Positions 41,338 to 42,968 of a stretch of DNA of 42,968 bases are shown here, in pieces (the stretch's first letter is position 1; every line of letters starts with the position of its first letter). Under the pieces are notes generated by a model that had not been told where the DNA came from, ran no database searches, and was given only the letters and a program-made list of their open reading frames with translations. Origin of the DNA: CAYVFC01 sp964450715 (GTDB lineage: Bacteria > Myxococcota_A > Polyangia > Polyangiales > JAFGIB01); assembly GCA_964450715.1 (NCBI GenBank), contig CAYVFC010000066.1, forward strand, positions 1 through 42,968. Direction: 5' to 3'. The translations under genes were made by a program, and so were the position numbers.

Positions 41338-42489
41338 ATGAAGGGCTGTGCTTCGCCAATATCTGGCAGGTCGAACCCGTGGATCCGGGCGGTATTTTTT
41401 TTCACCGTAGTCGTAATGCTACTCGACAATGGGGCGCGGGCCGAGGCGAGCGGAACGTCAGGGGCGGCGGGGGCTTTCGAGGGTTACCTCGGCGAACAGG
41501 TAGGCGACGTGCGATGGATCTTTCCGCAAGAAGCGGAAGACCTGGTAGACGACCTGCAAGCTCTCCAGAAAGCCGCGTGGAAAAAGCTCTCGGAAGAGCT
41601 CGGCGGCGAGATCGCCTCGCGGACCGAGATCCGTATCGCCGTCAACCCCGATAAGATGCAAATGCTCGCCCCGCCGGGAGCTACGTTACCCAAATACGCG
41701 ACCGGCGTGGCATTCCCCTCGGAAGGCCTTATTTTGCTCACGCTGACCGCGCCGGAAAGCTGGAAGCCGTCCCCGGTCCGGTCCGTGCTCGTTCACGAGC
41801 TGTCGCACCTGGCTCTCCATCGCGCCGTCGACGGCCGACCGCTTCCGCGCTGGTTTCAGGAGGGCGTGGCGCTTCGCCAGGCCGAGGAGAGCTCCCTGGG
41901 CCGCCTGCGCGTTCTTTGGGAAGCGGTGGTGCAGGACCGACTTATACCGCTGCAAAACCTCTCGCGAGGGTTTCCGGAGCTGTACCGACCGGCTGACCTC
42001 GCCTACGCGCAGAGCGCGGACTTTGTAGGCTTCCTGCTCGACGGTTCGGATAATCAGCGCCGTTTCCGTAGACTGGTAGCGGCAACGCGCGAAACAGGGG
42101 ACTTTTCCAAGGCGGTGTTGGGCTCTTACAACGTCTCTCTCGGCTACCTGGAACGGGAGTGGCGCCGAGGGCTCAAGGACCGTTTCGGGCGGCTTCCGCT
42201 GCTACTCACCGGTGTGGGAACGGTCTGGGTATTGACCAGCGCCCTGCTGCTGTTCGGATACTTCCGCGTCAAGCGCAGGCAGAAGGCCACGCTGCTCCGC
42301 TGGGCCGAGCAGGAGGGAGCGGCGAGCGAAGGCCTCGCGTCATCCAAACCGCCGGCCGGGGCTACTGATTCCTCGGCCGACGAGGGCGCGCGACCGCTCT
42401 CGGAACGGCAGTCGTCTCGGGCGAAGAGCGGCGATAGCGGCGGCGTGCCCACCATCGAGTACGAGGGACGCAACCACACCGTGCACTAG
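41338..42489 (+). CDS. Membrane-anchored zinc metallopeptidase (peptidase MA-like)
   Basis: This 383-aa protein has a signal sequence or helix at about 17-34 (AVFFFTVVVMLLDNGARAEA). The zinc motif is HELSH at 153-157, and the third ligand is probably Glu175 in WFQEGVA, the gluzincin arrangement of MA-family peptidases. A C-terminal membrane helix (about 303-320, LTGVGTVWVLTSALLLFGYF) is followed by a basic cytoplasmic tail rich in Ser and Ala. Its catalytic domain should face the periplasm. ATG 41338 was chosen for the signal peptide; a GTG at 41284 is upstream in frame. It is transcribed away from the ModE-like gene. Confidence 0.83.
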   Translation: MKGCASPISGRSNPWIRAVFFFTVVVMLLDNGARAEASGTSGAAGAFEGYLGEQVGDVRWIFPQEAEDLVDDLQALQKAAWKKLSEELGGEIASRTEIRIAVNPDKMQMLAPPGATLPKYATGVAFPSEGLILLTLTAPESWKPSPVRSVLVHELSHLALHRAVDGRPLPRWFQEGVALRQAEESSLGRLRVLWEAVVQDRLIPLQNLSRGFPELYRPADLAYAQSADFVGFLLDGSDNQRRFRRLVAATRETGDFSKAVLGSYNVSLGYLEREWRRGLKDRFGRLPLLLTGVGTVWVLTSALLLFGYFRVKRRQKATLLRWAEQEGAASEGLASSKPPAGATDSSADEGARPLSERQSSRAKSGDSGGVPTIEYEGRNHTVH

Positions 42490-42506
42490 TGCCGCGACCG
42501 GAGCGG

Positions 42507-42629
42507 TTACTCGGGCTGAATGGGGAAACGGGGAGAGCAGGACTTCTGGCGGTCCTTCTTGTTTTTTTTGGCCTGCCCGGAATTTCTGCGCTTGCGCTTC
42601 AGGCGGGTTACCTTGGTATCGGAAGCCAC
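42507..42629 (-). CDS. Tiny basic protein, 40 aa
   Basis: A GTG start at 42629 is preceded by GGAGG (plus complement at 42635-42639) with ideal spacing. The product begins VASDTKVTRLKRKRRNSGQA, continues KKNKKDRQKS and ends SCSPRFPIQPE. About 40% of residues are Lys or Arg. Short basic proteins starting with Ser-Asp-Thr-Lys are seen in deltaproteobacteria, but I cannot name a function; nucleic-acid binding is likely from charge. The tail after the basic part differs from those I recall and could reflect a frameshift. Confidence 0.55.
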   Translation of the reverse strand: MASDTKVTRLKRKRRNSGQAKKNKKDRQKSCSPRFPIQPE

Positions 42630-42708
42630 GACACCCTCCTTCCTGAAAGTGCGGGGTTTTAGCCGGTGACGGCCCGGTCGGCAAGGTAAAACGGAAACCA
42701 CGGCCGGG

Positions 42709-42724
42709 CGGGGGCAAGCCCCTA
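42709..42724. repeat. REP-like palindrome, third location
   Basis: GCGGGGGCAAGCCCCT matches the core of the palindromes at 26878-26899 and 32113-32132. It lies in a gene-free stretch (42630-42968). Confidence 0.5.
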
Positions 42725-42816
42725 TCATTCAACACATCTTCAAGGGTACCGGACGAAAGGCGGTCCTACCCCGGTGATCGCGTCCACGCAGGAACTTGCC
42801 CGTAGAATTGATGGAG

Positions 42817-42958
42817 GAGCCGGGCGGGTATGGCCCGTCGACGCTCCGGCTAGCGTTACCTGCGAGGGGATCGCCATTGCTTTGCTGCGAACTAAAAGCC
42901 GTTCGGCAGGGTATTGCACTCTTTTTCAGTCGCGCGCCGGGCCATACCCGCCCGGCTC
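42817..42958. repeat. 142-bp element bounded by 21-bp perfect inverted repeats
   Basis: The 21-bp arm at 42817-42837 (GAGCCGGGCGGGTATGG then CCCG) is exactly complementary in reverse to 42938-42958. The 100 bp between the arms carry no gene. This could be a miniature inverted-repeat transposable element, the end of a larger repeat, or a strong RNA hairpin. No target-site duplication is obvious. Confidence 0.7.
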
Positions 42959-42968
42959 TGCAGGCCGC

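Overview
This is about 43 kb of high-GC chromosomal DNA, most likely from a myxobacterial or deltaproteobacterial-grade organism (Myxococcota or a neighbour). The evidence is a MopE-like Cys/Asp-rich lipoprotein with DUF2341 and LamG-type domains, a Hanks-type kinase ending in a periplasmic AgmX/PglI-like domain beside FecR and barrel proteins, and a cobalamin locus of the anaerobic (early cobalt insertion) type. No rRNA, tRNA, CRISPR array or intact transposase was seen.

Layout. 1-703: largely non-coding, with a short direct repeat at the left edge. 704-2581 (+): MopE/DUF2341/LamG lipoprotein. 8071-2607 (-): three-gene operon of outer-membrane barrel, FecR lipoprotein and transmembrane (pseudo)kinase. 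8072-9213: decayed DNA with gene fragments and tandem repeats. 9214-9933 (+): metallophosphoesterase. 9916-10375 (-): frameshifted BNR/YCF48 pseudogene. 10551-10830: cobalamin riboswitch and a hairpin. 10900-26221 (+): one long, mostly overlapping operon for lower-ligand attachment, corrin-ring modification and cobalt uptake. 26300-26840: pseudogene. 33154-26899 (-): panE, then a VIT/vWA protein, an exosortase, and a CreB/CreC-like two-component pair. 39588-33163 (-): TetR, RND adaptor, RND pump, TolC. 39915-40621 (+): nucleotidyltransferase-like protein with a small partner. 41123-40680 (-): ModE-like regulator. 41338-42489 (+): membrane-anchored metallopeptidase. 42629-42507 (-): tiny basic protein. 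The right edge carries a 142-bp inverted-repeat element.

How the genes work together. The cobalamin operon carries cobC, cobU, cobT, cobS, a cobD-cbiP fusion, cbiB, cobO, cbiA, a cbiC-cbiX fusion, the cobalt ECF transporter cbiM/N/Q/O, cbiD, cbiH and cbiJ. It lacks cbiT, cbiL, cbiF and cbiG, and only the first ~55 codons of cbiE remain, joined in frame to cbiH. This is either a genomic deletion or an assembly collapse.

The exosortase cluster looks like a dedicated sorting system. A single substrate (VIT + vWA + PEP-CTERM-like tail) sits next to its own processing enzyme and a two-component pair. This parallels the proteobacterial dedicated-sortase systems, but with an exosortase in place of the sortase. 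The kinase cluster is a candidate envelope-sensing module whose kinase lacks the catalytic Asp (HRN for HRD) and has DFA for DFG.
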